Shown here: positions 13,080 to 24,329 of the stretch, piece by piece
Numbering within the stretch: the first letter of the stretch is position 1
Layout: each line of letters begins with the position of its first letter
Assembly (NCBI GenBank): GCA_027382625.1
Contig: JAJKFJ010021168.1
Span: 1 to 64,000, forward strand
Source of the DNA: Tetmemena sp. SeJ-2015
Lineage: Eukaryota > Ciliophora > Spirotrichea > Sporadotrichida > Oxytrichidae
Direction of reading: 5' to 3'
Length of the DNA: 64,000 nucleotides
Program-made: the position numbers and the translations under genes
The notes under the pieces: generated by a model
Database searches by the model: none
What the model was told of the DNA's origin: nothing
The model's input: only the letters and a program-made list of their open reading frames with translations

Positions 13080-14104
13080 GAAGTAAGAGTTTGAAATATA
13101 GTAAAGGAGGGATCAAAAAATTTTGGAATTTATCGTGCTTCAAGAAATTTAATTTAGCTTTGAGAAACTTGAAAAAATAAACTTGAATTCATTCTAAGAG
13201 GTCATCTCTATTTATTAGATAGCAGAAACAAAGATATAATTAATATATTAAATATGTTCAAAGAAGGGGTGGATGAGGAACTTTACAATTAGTTTTTTTT
13301 AAAAAATATAGCTAAATTTTGTCCCCCCCAAATATGTATTCAATAGAGCCAACTGAGCTGAGAAATTTGCTTGGGCGACTCAAACTTCACTCTACCCTCG
13401 TACAGTCAAATGAATCCATCTTGTTAATGCGAACTAGTTCTCTTGAGATCTATTTTCAAATGGCGGAGATGAATTTACTTGCCTGACTTGCTGGTTGGCT
13501 ACTTTCAGAAATGCAAAGGAGAGATAATTTCACATTCTTAAACGAAATGGAAATTTTCATTCACTGCACTATGAGGAAGAGCCAAATAGAGTGAAGAAGG
13601 ATGCGATGATGATAAAATAGCTTACCAAACTTCTGAACTTCATTGAGGATAAACCCTTATCCAGTTCTGCTTCTGATGCATCCACTCTCAAATAACTCTT
13701 TTGCTCTCTATGGCATACATATATTCATCACACCCTTTAACTTGCTAAATTACACAAGATACGGTTTTTTGTGAAGCCATTTGGCTCACTATTAATGCAA
13801 TCAAATGATCTTAAAACATTATATTAATGCACTGTACTTATACACACTTGCAAAAATATGCTAAATGAAACGTGTGATTAGTACTTTACTTTTGGTAGAA
13901 TCTACTTCCTTATTTCAGTAATCAACACAGGCAAGATATGAAAATATTTAACATAAGTTAATCAACAGATTCAGATGTTGAATACAAATGTTAGACAAAT
14001 GGCATTTGAGTAATCATGCCTTTAAAATATAATAATGCTTGCAATATTGAGAGAGTTCATTATCCTATTCAAAATGAGAATTATTAATTTAAATTAAGAT
14101 TGAA
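13080..14104. other. Intergenic region
   Basis: About 1 kb, AT-rich, with no supportable gene. A C7 run occurs at about 13323, but there is no C4A4 repeat. Confidence 0.5.
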
Positions 14105-14621
14105 ATGCCGAACATTAAGACAATGAGAACTAGAAAAGCTCCCAAGGGATGGGATCTCTTAGAGCCTACTCTTACTGAGCTATAACTTAAAATTAGAGAT
14201 GGTAAGTTTTACTCAAATGAAAATTTTATGAGATATTTCTTAAATAAAGTTTAAATTTGTCTAATAAAATCTTATAGTGGAGAACGAACCAGTAGAGGGA
14301 AAAAGAAAGCCAGAGGTACTATGGCCAATCTACAAACTTCATCATCAAATGTCACGCTATGTTTATGAAGTTTACAAGAAAAAGGAGATTTCAAGAGAGC
14401 TCTACGAGTGGTGCTTGAGAGAAAGATGGGCTGACGCCTCTCTCATCGCTAAATGGAAGAAAAGTGGTTATGAAAAACTCTGCTGCCTGTAGTGTATTCA
14501 AAAAGGAGACAGCGCATTCGGAAAGGGCTGCATTTGCAGAGTTCCTAAAGCTTAAATGGAGGAGGAAAAGGTAGTTGAGTGCGTCAAATGCGGATGCAAG
14601 GGTTGCGCATCAGGGGACTGA
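14105..14621 (+). CDS. BUD31: BUD31/G10 splicing factor
   Basis: BUD31 is a small, highly conserved spliceosome component (NTC/B-act complex). ATG at 14105, one intron at 14202-14277 (GTAAGT..TTATAG) and TGA at 14619-14621 give about 147 aa, the family size. Diagnostic sequence: N-terminal '[12 protein letters not shown]', central '[20 protein letters not shown]', and the C-terminal Cys cluster ('YEKLCCLQC', '[10 protein letters not shown]', '[15 protein letters not shown]') that binds three Zn ions. In-frame TAA and TAG fall on Gln positions. No IES. Confidence 0.97.
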
Positions 14622-14678
14622 GCTTCCAGTAGTATAAATATATGGAATTGGGAAAACTTCAATCTAACAAATTTTCAA

Positions 14679-15517
14679 TCACCCTTCTGTCATAAATTTC
14701 TCTGTTCTAAATTATTTATGCATACTCATTTATCCAAATGCCGAACCATCCTAATGAATATTAATTTCTCTATCTTTATAATTACTTTGCTCTTACTGTA
14801 GACTCTTTCCGTTAGCCTTTTTGAGTAAAGTCTCGAAGAAGTTGACGACATATTTGCCAGTAGTAACAGCCTCCAGAGTGCTTAAGAAAATTTCCTTGAC
14901 TGCTCCTGGATTCTGCTCTAAGTAAGAAAATGGATCAACGTATTCAATAATGATGTTCAAGCCGATGAATCTAAATTTTATATAAGGGTTAATAAGTATT
15001 ATACCTTGATTTATATCCTCTAATCTTGAGTTACTCAATAAGTGGTAGGTATTACTGTCTGAGAACTTGCTTATCATCAATTGAATGAAGAATCTTCTTG
15101 ACTAGGGCTTTTGAGATTACTGCAACTGTACTAAAAATGGATCAAGCTTGATATATAAAGTACTTTAAAGGATGATCGAGGTGATTCAGAGACATCTAAT
15201 AAACTTTTTGAAGCATCAGTTGATCTCCACATCCAAAAATATCATTCATTTGGCTTTGAAGAATCTATAAATTAGGTTCAACAAACATTTCTTGAAAGTT
15301 TTAATCTTACAGAGAAGGCTTCAACTTTCTTAATTGATTCATTCTTCTCGCATGCTTCAATCATCTCATCAATCTTCACATAAAAAGCTTCTTCGTAATG
15401 CTTATTCACTTTCTCTGTTGAATCCAAATCTGCTATTTGAGTTGCTGTGGTGTCAATTTATGAGAGCTATTCAACTTCTGAATTAGATTGGGTGTTTTGG
15501 GTATCTGTCGATTCCAT
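14679..15517 (-). CDS. Small unknown protein with three short introns
   Basis: Opens at ATG 15517 ('MESTDTQNTQSNSEVEQ'). Three short GT..AG introns keep one frame: about 46 nt after 'KKVEAFS', about 34 nt after 'NHLDHPL' (it removes a TGA), and about 34 nt after 'IRGYKSR'. The product is about 220 aa: an acidic N-terminus followed by a helical domain ('LQSQMNDIFGCGDQLMLQ', 'VKEIFLSTLEAVTTGKYVV'). No family recognised. Its 3' end (TGA at 14679-14681) faces BUD31 about 58 bp away, a tight convergent pair. Confidence 0.65.
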
Positions 15518-15565
15518 CTATATTGAATTTTTAAGATTTGTCTTGCATAAAAAGTGAAAGTGAGT

Positions 15566-16100
15566 GTAAATCATTTTATGTTACCTTAATGTCTTTGATA
15601 GTATTGTATTTAATATAAATAACTAAGTAGATTTACCCTTCAATAAATACTTAATTAAGCCATTGAGATTCAATTAGATACAATTATTTTTGTATCTCTT
15701 AATAGATATCGAGAAAGAAGGTTAACTAAGTAGTGAAAACCAAATCCTTTTGTAGTAAATTTCTAGGTTGCTCATTGTTTTGAACTTAAAATAACTCAAG
15801 AGCAAATCAATTTCTGAGGAAGAGAAATCAAGTGAAGGCGGAAAAGACATTCTCAATGTTTTCACTGCCATCAATAACAAATTTACGGATAAGTACTGCG
15901 ACTTTGTTTACACTTATTTTATCAAAATAATATATTAAAATGATTACTTTCCTAACTCAATTCAAATCCCTAGTTTCTCAGGTAATATTTCTTAAACTAA
16001 TTAATTCATCATAGATTCAATTTTACGGGTCAGAAACCTTAGCTGCAAATATAGCCAATCACATTACTTAAATCAGCTTAAGAAACTTATAATTCTTTGA
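15566..16100 (+). CDS. Start-less coding block (displaced MDS?) with unknown product
   Basis: With TAA/TAG as Gln this is one uninterrupted frame of about 178 codons, from just after a TGA near 15560 to TGA 16098-16100. It contains no ATG at all. The sequence is helical and hydrophobic ('YLIKPLRFNQIQLFLYLL', 'KYCDFVYTYFIKIIYQND'), like HEAT/ARM-type helices. It looks like the 3' part of a gene whose 5' MDSs lie elsewhere. No family assigned. Confidence 0.5.
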
Positions 16101-16149
16101 ATTCTTATTCTTTTATTAATTTTTTGTAGAAAATGTAAATCTAAATTAA

Positions 16150-18082
16150 ATGGAAAGTTTAGCAGATTTAAAGGCCCATCTAGAATAACCCCTAGAGAGA
16201 ATAGATAATTTATCTCAAGAGATTACTCCAGTTTAAATTCTGAACATAAATATTGGAGTTTTGGGACATATAGATAGCGGTAAAACTTCGCTCTGCAAAG
16301 CATTAAGTACAATTGCTTCAACAGCAGGTTTTGATAAGAATCCCTAGTCTCAAGATCGAAAAATAACCCTTGATCTAGGTTTCTCAGCATTCATTATCAA
16401 GATGCCAGAATGGTTCAAAGAAAAACACTAATCCAAATTAAATAAATAGCAGGAGTATTTGCAGTTCACTTTAGTAGATTGCCCAGGTCATGCTTCTCTC
16501 ATGAAGACCATAATAGGAGGAGCTTCAATCATAGATATGATGATGCTCGTTGTAGATTGCTAGAAGCTTATATAAACTCAGACTGCTGAGTGTATAGTCC
16601 TCGGAGAAATACTCATGGAGAAATTAATAGTTGTCATGAATAAAATTGACATGCTTGGGCAGGGAGGAGATTCAAGTACCGAGGAGAAGAGAAGAGGGGA
16701 TTTGATTGAAGCATAGACTAAGAAATTGCGTTAAAGATTTGGCTTTACAAGATTTGGAAGCGAGGTGCCTATTATACCTATCAGTGCAAATCCTAGAGGA
16801 AATGAAGAGCCAAATAGTCAAGAGGAGTTGAAATAATCTGAAATTAGAGCTCCACCTACAGGAATAGACTCTTTAATTTCCTCCATTCTTAATAACTTAG
16901 ATATTCCAGAGAGATTGTCAAAGTAGATGCCATTCATGTTTTCAATTGATCACTGCTTTTAAATCAAAGGTTAGGGAACAGTTCTGACAGGCACTGTTCT
17001 CTCAGGCCAAGTCAAAGTAGGTGACACCATAGAATTACCAGCTTTAAAGCAAGAAAAGAAAGTGAAGAGCATGCAGATGTTTAGGAAACCTGTTTAATAA
17101 GCGAAATAAGGTGATAGAGTTGGTATATGTGTTGCTCAGTTGGATGCGACTCTAATAGAAAGAGGAATAGCATCTGAGCCAAGAAGTATTTAGAGCACGG
17201 ATCTCGTTGTAGCCTTGGTTAAAAAGATTCCCTACTTTACTGAGGAAGTTAAAAACAAGTCTAAATTCCATATAACTATCGGCCACTAAACAGTGATTGG
17301 CCAGTGTATATTCTTCACTGCAAAAGACCCTTCTGACATGGAAAACTTTTAAGCATCTTTCAATAAAGGCGCTCTTATCAATAACTAGAATATTGTCACG
17401 CTCGATACCAGTATTGAATATCAGTTCGTTGACTAAATATAAGCTTAGAAACTTACACAGTAGAAAAAGCCTTCATAGTAAGAGGAAGAGAAAAAATCAT
17501 CATCTTAGGAATAATCTATGGCTAAGGTTCCCATATACTACGCAGTCATTAAGCTAGAGAAGGAAATCTTTCTTCAGCCTTAATCTCTTTTAATAGCTTC
17601 AAAGCTTGATAAAGATATTGCTGTAAAGCAGTGCAGACTAGCATTTTATGGCCAGGTTATTTCCATTTCAAATTCTCATATTTAAGGAAACATTTTCTAA
17701 TTTCGTTATATTTTTTTAAAACCTGGGAAACTAACATGATTAACTCTACAACATTAAAATTTCAAAGGAGAAAGTGAAATACGGAAAAGTAGAGAGGGTT
17801 ATGTCTCGCACGCAAGTTCTAATCAAGGACTTATTCAAGAAAGAAACAGCAATCGAGGTCTTCATGAACAAGGCGGTTGTGCTCACAGAGTTATATTCAA
17901 TCGTTTAAATTAAGTTTGAAAATTTGTCAGGGAAGATTATTGGTACTTTTGGTAAAAGTGGAAAGTAGAAAGTTGATCTGGACAGAGACCTTACTGTAGA
18001 TGAAGCTGAAAGAATTATTAACTCTCAAGTAGAGCTCAAAGTCTTAGTTTATTCTAAAGAACTTGCAAAATTAAGAAAGTGA
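16150..18082 (+). CDS. EEFSEC: Selenocysteine-specific elongation factor (eEFSec/SelB)
   Basis: eEFSec is the GTPase that delivers Sec-tRNA to UGA codons. ATG at 16150. The GTPase domain has the P-loop 'GHIDSGKTS' (the eEFSec form), 'VDCPGHASLMKTI' as the G3 loop and 'NKID' as G4. Next is domain 2 ('GQGTVLTGTVLSG', 'VKVGDTIELP') and an eEFSec-type C-terminus ('LFKKETAIEVF', 'GTFGKSGKQK'). The protein is about 640 aa, close to the family length. A 13-bp IES at 17729-17741 (pointer AACT) must be removed to join 'FLKPGKL' to 'YNIKISKEKVKYGKV'. TGA at 18080. Presence of the gene implies that UGA is both the sole normal stop and a Sec codon here (inference from the family). No selenoprotein was recognised in the window. 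Confidence 0.93.
17729..17745 (+). other. 13-bp IES with pointer AACT
   Basis: AACT at 17729-17732 and 17742-17745. The insertion carries an in-frame TGA; removing 13 bp restores eEFSec in exactly the conserved region. It is among the shortest IESs in the window. Confidence 0.85.
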
Positions 18083-18106
18083 TAGATAATCAATTTATTT
18101 CAATGA

Positions 18107-19550
18107 TCTAGCTTTATTGTGCCGTTGGCATCAATATATTTGAATAATGAAACTTAGTAGATAGGTAAGAATTTACTTCATAGTTTAAAGAAATTTTTCA
18201 GAGAAGAAAAGTACTGTAAGGTCATTGAAACTTTGCTAATCATAGCATTTAAGTTCTTGAAAAAGAATCCTAAACTTGTGACTAGAGATTTCTCGGACTT
18301 ACTTTTCAAATTCTATAGCAGTCATGAATTTAATTTAAAATTGATGAACAGAATCCTTCAATACTCTCTCAGCTCATTAAACTTCTGAGCCTATCAGTGA
18401 AGCTAGAAATTTAAACTGGATCTCTATAAGATCAAAGCTTGCTTGAGAGAGTATCTGGCATCCTTTATCACTACTCAGATTGATTTTTGTATGATTTTTA
18501 TGTCAGACATGGAACATAAGGAGCAAGTGAGAATTGCAGTTTCTAAATCACTAGCCACACTCTTAGAGTTGATGAGAATCGAATAGGGATCAACTTTTAC
18601 CAGTTCACCTCAAACATTTAGAGCTTTCATTAAATTACTGAGTACCCTGATTCTTCTGCTTAATGATGAGTAGCCAGATATTCGCTACTACCTCTGCCAT
18701 AACGGCCTCACCAAGCTTATTCAAAATGAAAATGCAAACAACTTCACTATCTGCATATTTATATATGTATGTCGATATGTATATCTAGAATGGAGATGTT
18801 AACAGTGAGAGCATAGTTGTCAGCTTAAATGATGAGGTGGTTCAAGAACTACTGTTTGAAGATATCGCAGCTAAGGTATTGGCTCTTGGAAACTTAAAGT
18901 TTAAATTATTCTTTAACGAAGAGTTGCTACATATATTTGTCAATGAATTCTTAGTTACTTAAACCAATAAACAATTTGTATAATGTGTTGTAGAAATTGA
19001 GATATAGGTTTAGCAAATTATCAGGAAGCCATACAGAGAGCATTTAGAGAAGAACTTTGAAGACAAGATTTTCTTCTTTGAGCCAATCAACAAATTCTAT
19101 GATCTTCTATGGGTTAAGAAACTGGCTTTTAAATCTCTTCTCTCGATTCTTGAATAAAGGCCTGAGCTCAAAATTGCTACTGAAATAGATACTCAAGTAA
19201 CAGAAACCAGATTTGATTTAAATCATAGAATTTATTTAAAATTTTTCAAAGATATAAAGCTTTTATCTATTTTTAAATAAAATTCTTATCAAAATTATCA
19301 GAATTTTTTAAATCACAATCTTTTAATTAAAGTTATACTAAAAAGATTTAGAGAGCAATTTACTGAATTTTTCAAAAACGAAGAATATATTGCGTCAGAA
19401 CTCAACTGCCTATGAAAATATAGCACAAGACATGATGCTTTTAAGAATTCTGAAGGACCTTAGTACCTCAAGAGTTTGGAAGCTGAATTGGTCTCAGAAG
19501 AGTCTTCTTCAATCCAAATAGACAAAATGATACAGAGCTTGTTCAACTGA
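18107..19550 (+). CDS. HEAT-like helical protein block without a start codon, with three IESs
   Basis: A helical repeat protein ('CKVIETLLIIAFKFLKK', 'RIAVSKSLATLLELM', 'LSTLILLLNDEQPDIRYYL') that looks HEAT/ARM-like. Three IESs restore one frame: 18371-18400 (AGCT), 18748-18781 (TATCT) and 19385-19417 (AATATA); two of them remove in-frame TGAs. It ends at TGA 19548. Upstream the frame is open only from the TGA at 18104 and holds no ATG, so 5' MDSs or exons are elsewhere. The C-terminal block ('IFFFEPINKFYDLLWVKK') vaguely resembles the end of THADA proteins, and the THADA gene at 33-39 kb appears to end early, so this could be displaced THADA sequence. That is speculative. Confidence 0.55.
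18371..18404 (+). other. 30-bp IES with pointer AGCT, carries two in-frame TGAs
   Basis: AGCT at 18371-18374 and 18401-18404, same phase. Removal deletes TGA..TGA and joins 'LQYSLS' to 'QKFKLDLYKIKACL'. Confidence 0.75.
18748..18786 (+). other. 34-bp IES with pointer TATCT
   Basis: TATCT at 18748-18752 and 18782-18786. Excision shifts frame and joins 'NANNFTI' to 'QNGDVNSESIVV'. The interior is TATATATGTATG-like. Confidence 0.75.
19385..19423 (+). other. 33-bp IES with pointer AATATA
   Basis: AATATA at 19385-19390 and 19418-19423, same phase. Excision removes an in-frame TGA and gives 'NEEYSTRHDAFKNSEG'. Confidence 0.7.
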
Positions 19551-19714
19551 ATGAATGAGAATAACAAAAACCTTCACACATGAAAATTAATTCAACTTAA
19601 TGATTAACTATATATAAATTTTGATTATTTCTAAGAGATTTCATGAAAAAATAATTATGCAATACGATTTTCTTAGCTTCTAATTTCTATAGACTTTATA
19701 TGCATTTTCCCAGC

Positions 19715-20319
19715 TCATTTCTTAGCGTCTTCTTAATTTTAGTTTGCGTTTTTAGCATTTTCCTCTGCTTCTTTCTATGCATTGGCAATATCTTATTGAT
19801 CTGGGTTGAACTTGGATTAGTTAAGATCCTCTGGGAAGTCCTGCATTAAGTGCTCCTTTGCGAAGTAAATTTTCGACTGAATGTAGAATGATCCATACTT
19901 CTCATTGATATTTTTCTCATATAGTGTTTCAAAGCGCTATATAAAAAGAGTTAGCGACTTGAGATGCAGGGAGAAAGACAGGAGAGAGAGTTTTATTATA
20001 CTTACCTCCATGACATGCTTAGGATCAATCTCTTGAGCAACATCAATGGCTAAAATCTAGCATGCCTCTTCTCTAGTCATAGGCTTAACTATGAATCTAC
20101 CGAATGTGCTCTAAGCAGCTTTTCCAAAACCAGAGTTTTAAGCTCCAGCGCCTAATAAAAATGTCTTAGTCAATTGAAATGGAAAAAGAAATTGTCTGAC
20201 TTTAAAGGAAGTGTTGACCCTGACTTACTGTTCACAGATTTCTGGTAGGCCATGAAAACTGATTTAAGAGCTCTTCCTCCATAGTCAAGAATCAGTCTCA
20301 CTATTACTTAATTTACCAT
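19715..20319 (-). CDS. PAM16: Mitochondrial import motor subunit PAM16 (Magmas/TIM16)
   Basis: PAM16 is the J-like partner of PAM18 in the TIM23 import motor on the matrix side of the inner membrane. ATG at 20319 with two GT..AG introns of about 70 nt. Diagnostic motifs: N-terminal 'RLILDYGGRALKSVFMAYQK', then 'MTREEACQILAID' and 'FETLYEKNINEKYGSFYIQ' (the degenerate J domain, lacking HPD), and 'SKIYFAKEHL'. An Ala/Asn-rich tail follows and TGA is at 19715-19717. About 150 aa, slightly longer than animal homologues. No IES needed. Confidence 0.95.
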
Positions 20320-20658
20320 GTTATTTTCCGATTAACTATACAAAATATTTATTGCTTTCTAAGGCTGCCAATATTTTATTAACGAGAGAACAATTCATTG
20401 GAAAACAATTAAAAATCTGGTAATATCTCTCTTTAAATTTAGAGTTCATAAGAAATTATTATTGAAGGCGAGCACTGTGGAATTCTTTATCTGAGATAAA
20501 AAAATAAATTATTAGATTTAAGATGCTTGCTTTTCATTGAGCGGTTATAAGCTATTATGACTGTTATTATATCTCGCGAAAGTTTTTATCTTCATTATTG
20601 CTCCAATCGAGGTTCTGTGATTTCTAGACAGCAGCTGTTGAGGTGATTTAATACTTTA
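20320..20658. other. Intergenic region
   Basis: About 340 bp between PAM16 (start) and the next minus-strand gene (stop). AT-rich, no gene seen. Confidence 0.45.
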
Positions 20659-21571
20659 TCATAAAATAACAATGCATTACAAAATAGGTTAATTCCTAAA
20701 ATTTAAACAATAAGAATCCAAAACAGAGAAGGCTCCTCCTCTCCCTACTGTAGGAAGTTGAGTTTACCCATGCAATAACCTCTTAGACTCTGGAGATGCT
20801 GTTTTCAAGACTTTACTGCTTTCATTGAATTCCATGTCATGAATCTGTTCAAGGATAGTCAAGCTGCTTGGTGCATTTATAACAGTCTTATTCAAGTTAT
20901 CAGTTTAAGCGGGATTAATTTTAGTTAAAAATAATAAATAGGTAAGTTACAGCATCCTATTTCATTTCTTCATGCTCGTCAGAGCTCTTTTTCCTTCCAA
21001 GATCTATCTTTGAAGAGCTCTTCCTAATTCTTTAATAGATGTTAGCAAAGAAATCCTTCGCACTCTTCGAGTGTGACAACCTATTAACACTTTTGCGCTA
21101 TTCATCCAATGTTTGGTCATTAAATTAAGCGGTAACCCTGTTTTGCTAGGTAGCATTATGATTAAGCTGCTGCTTACTACTAATTTTAATTTCGCTTCTA
21201 TCCAAGCTTGAATTATCTAGATCGAATTCAAAATGCGAATCACTCATCTCAGTCTCTTCCTTTATTCGAGGAGAACTATGTATCTTATTCTCCTCTTAAT
21301 TCAAATTATCTAAGCTATTTACTATTTCCTAAGTTTATTCCAGAGGCTCCAAGTTCTCTACAAAATCTTAGTACTCTTAGATTCTAGCCACTGCATACTG
21401 CTAAGAGAGCTTGCTTATATTTATATGAGGGCAGTTTATAAACTCATGAGTCAACTCTAGATAATGAGAGATAAAGTTTGCCTTGAAAATCTTGGAATCG
21501 CAAATATGTAAGTTTCTTTCTATTAGGAGGCTGTCAAAAATGTTATTGCTTTCCTGGGAATCCTCAATCAT
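20659..21571 (-). CDS. Acidic unknown protein
   Basis: From ATG 21571 ('MIEDSQESNNIFDSLLIERN') one frame runs to TGA 20659-20661, with an intron at 20887-20950 (GTAACTTAC..AATAAG). Ser/Glu/Asn-rich with basic clusters ('RIRKSSSKIDLGRKKSSDE'). No domain recognised. The frame is also open upstream for about 50 codons ('NIWKFGLSYSIYAIHFDRF') to the edge of the GTA microsatellite, so the true start may lie beyond it, with the repeat in an IES or intron. Confidence 0.55.
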
Positions 21572-21715
21572 TATATTTGCTTAGTTTTTAATCAATCGTG
21601 AGTTTGAAATTTGGAACTTTTCTGTATCTAATAGGAAGCGATCGAAATGAATTGCGTAAATAGAATAACTTAATCCAAACTTCCAAATATTTTCGCTGAG
21701 TCGCTGTGGGGTGGT

Positions 21716-21958
<243 letters not shown>

Positions 21959-22018
21959 AGTACCCTGCACCCATGTAGCGAAATTTCTTTAATTCGAGCC
22001 ACCGACCCCAAATAGTGA

Positions 22019-22504
22019 TCAAATTTTTAATTAATCGCCAGCCGCTCCAATCTCTTAAATTTTAATCGACCACTTTTTAAATTAAAGGTGGCAGCCACCT
22101 CGACTTAGAATAATTAAATATTGCTAATTTCCAAATTTTAAATAAAAACAAACATGGAGTCGTTTTGCACTTGGAATGGAGTTCTTTTCATTTCTATCTA
22201 ATTGAGGTTATCGCATTCCTAATAAATTTAAGTTTCTACAATCAACCTAATTCACGACAATCGGCTCCTATAAGTCTTCTTTATATTCTTCTTGATGCTA
22301 CTGACTTTAATTTTGAAATTATTCATCATCATTATAGGAGGGATAGAAGTAATCATTGTTAATTTTAATTGTATTAGAATTCTGTCTGAACACAAAGTAC
22401 TAAGGAAGGATGGTCTTATATGTAAAGTCAAAAGCACAAACAGGCCAGTGATCTTTATCGCATTTGAAAAATGAAGTGGGATCCTTTATGCTTTGATCCA
22501 CCAT
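22019..22504 (-). CDS. Unknown Gln/Asn-rich protein
   Basis: Frame from ATG 22504 ('MVDQSIKDPTSFFKCDKDHW') to TGA 22019. The same frame is open further upstream through a hydrophobic stretch ('ITIIVWSIFIIFV'), which could be a membrane segment. The middle is low-complexity (DDEQFQNQSQQHQEEY). It may be the 5' part of the gene at 20659-21571, split by the microsatellite, but I could not find an in-frame pointer pair joining them. Function unknown. Confidence 0.4.
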
Positions 22505-22600
22505 CGACACCTTCTTATTTTTACTCACAAATATAATAAAAATAGACCATACGATAATAGTTATATAGAAATAGCTAGAACTTTGATATGAATTTTTACC

Positions 22601-24106
22601 TAGCTATATTTTACTTGGTCCTTGACTTTTTATTCAACTGTAAGATTTTGATAATTCTCTGCTCACTTAATTCTCCATCATTTTCCTCATTCCTCATTTT
22701 TGCTTCTACTTCTCTGAGTTCCTCGAAGGCCTCAGTCTGAGATTTATTTCTCATGATTTTGACCATTGTATTGGTTATCTTCTTAGTTTGCGCTATCTCG
22801 ATTATTCTATGGAAGAGGCTGAAGACTTGATTCGTTGGCTCTAGGATTTGGAACATGTCACCAATTCAAAATAAATTGAAATAGAAAATTCAAAGGTGGA
22901 TTAAAGATGTTAAATATCTTCGCAGTACATGATTTGATCTTAGAGGATGGAAATTAAGGCCACTCCTATCTTGAAGAGAGCCTTATGGCCTTATAGAAAG
23001 AACATATCTAGAAAACAAAGAGATGTCTATAAGAAAAGGATTAAGTAGGAATAATGATGATTACCAGCTCAGGCATGTTGTAAGTGAATAGACATACAAA
23101 CCATTGCACAAATAGCACAGAGGGATCAAACCCTAGAACACTGAACTACTTATAAAGTATTTTGAAGTCTAATTATTGCTCACATTATAATAAATATAAA
23201 GATAACTTATAATTTACCACAATTAATAGAGAAACTTCATAAAAACCTTTTGGTCTACGAGAACTCCAACCATCATTGAGTAGTAGTCAAAAGGTAAATA
23301 GTGTTCAATAATCATACAGAACACCCAAAATGATTCCTCCTCATTCAGGTACCTCCTCAATCTTCCCACAATAAAATTCATTCCTTGGCAATAGCCTATT
23401 GTAGGATTTCGTTTTATATAGGCTGATAAAATCCTCTCAATAGAGTCTTGAGTTGAAGCTGCTTTATAAAAGGGATCATTTGGAAAAGTTCTTTGCAAAT
23501 CCTAAATAACTTGAATCAAGAAGGAAATTTACAAGTTTAATTTGTCTGAAGTTGGGATTTGGATACTACTCAAAATTTTCGGTTAACTGCTTATAATAGT
23601 TTTCGTTATAACTTTTAAAAATTTTAAGATATAATTTACTTTTCAAATAAGATTTGGCGCCAGATGCTGTAAGCCAAAAATGTCCTCTCAAATTCTCAGG
23701 GATACCCATCAAGACATACTTAATCAAGTATTTTTTATCTTCCTTACTGAGGCACTACCTCTGTTTTAAGAACTTTCTGAGATCTCTCTCATCCTGCGAT
23801 CCCATTTTCGAATGAGGCTGCTTTAATTTCTATAGTAAGCTCCGCAGGATTTTAACTGAGAATACTTTCACTCTTAATGATCGAATTTGAAAATTTTTAG
23901 ACACTCTTTATGAGATCATAGCTTAGAGTTTACTCATTAGAAGTTCTTCTTGCAGAGTCATTCCTTCTTCTCTCTGGAAAGATCAAGTGCGAAGACACCC
24001 TCGCTGTTAATCCACCTGCTGAAGGGATTGGCGTCTTGCTTTTAGTTGAAGGCCTGCTACTTGAGTTATTATACACACCCTCTACGTCATTTGAACTCAA
24101 CATCAT
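22601..24106 (-). CDS. TBC-domain Rab GTPase-activating protein
   Basis: TBC proteins accelerate GTP hydrolysis by Rab GTPases on membranes. From ATG 24106 a Ser-rich leader (about 100 aa) precedes the TBC domain: 'GIPENLRGHFWLTAS', the Arg-finger-region block 'DSIERILSAYIKRNPTIGYC' directly followed by 'QGMNFIVGR', then 'WFVCLFTYNMP' and the C-terminal TBC helix. In canonical TBCs the Arg finger is in 'IxxDxxR'; here it is 'DLQRTFP', retained, as is the 'YCQGMN' Gln finger. Four introns of 28-50 nt are seen (for example GTAAATTATATC..TTTAAAAG). A frame change near 23830 between leader and domain is unexplained. The C-terminal end near 22600 is uncertain. Confidence 0.88.
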
Positions 24107-24329
24107 GTTATCGATTGAGACCTACTTTTATTTTATTTAGGGCTTATTTTAAAATTCAATATGAACCCGAAATTGTTATTTAAATATCAATATTAATCGA
24201 TTAAGGATATTTATTTTTTAAAAAAAAACTTATAATCTATTGAATAAAACCCACTAAAAATTTAATAGAACTAGATTTTCATAATTTACAAATAAATTCT
24301 AAGTCTTGAATAATTGCACTATCTTCCTT

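Noticed and set aside
18377..18417. TTAAACT direct repeat as IES pointer in the HEAT-like block
   Set aside because: Its excision gives a frame that stops soon after; AGCT at 18371/18401 keeps the frame and removes both TGAs.
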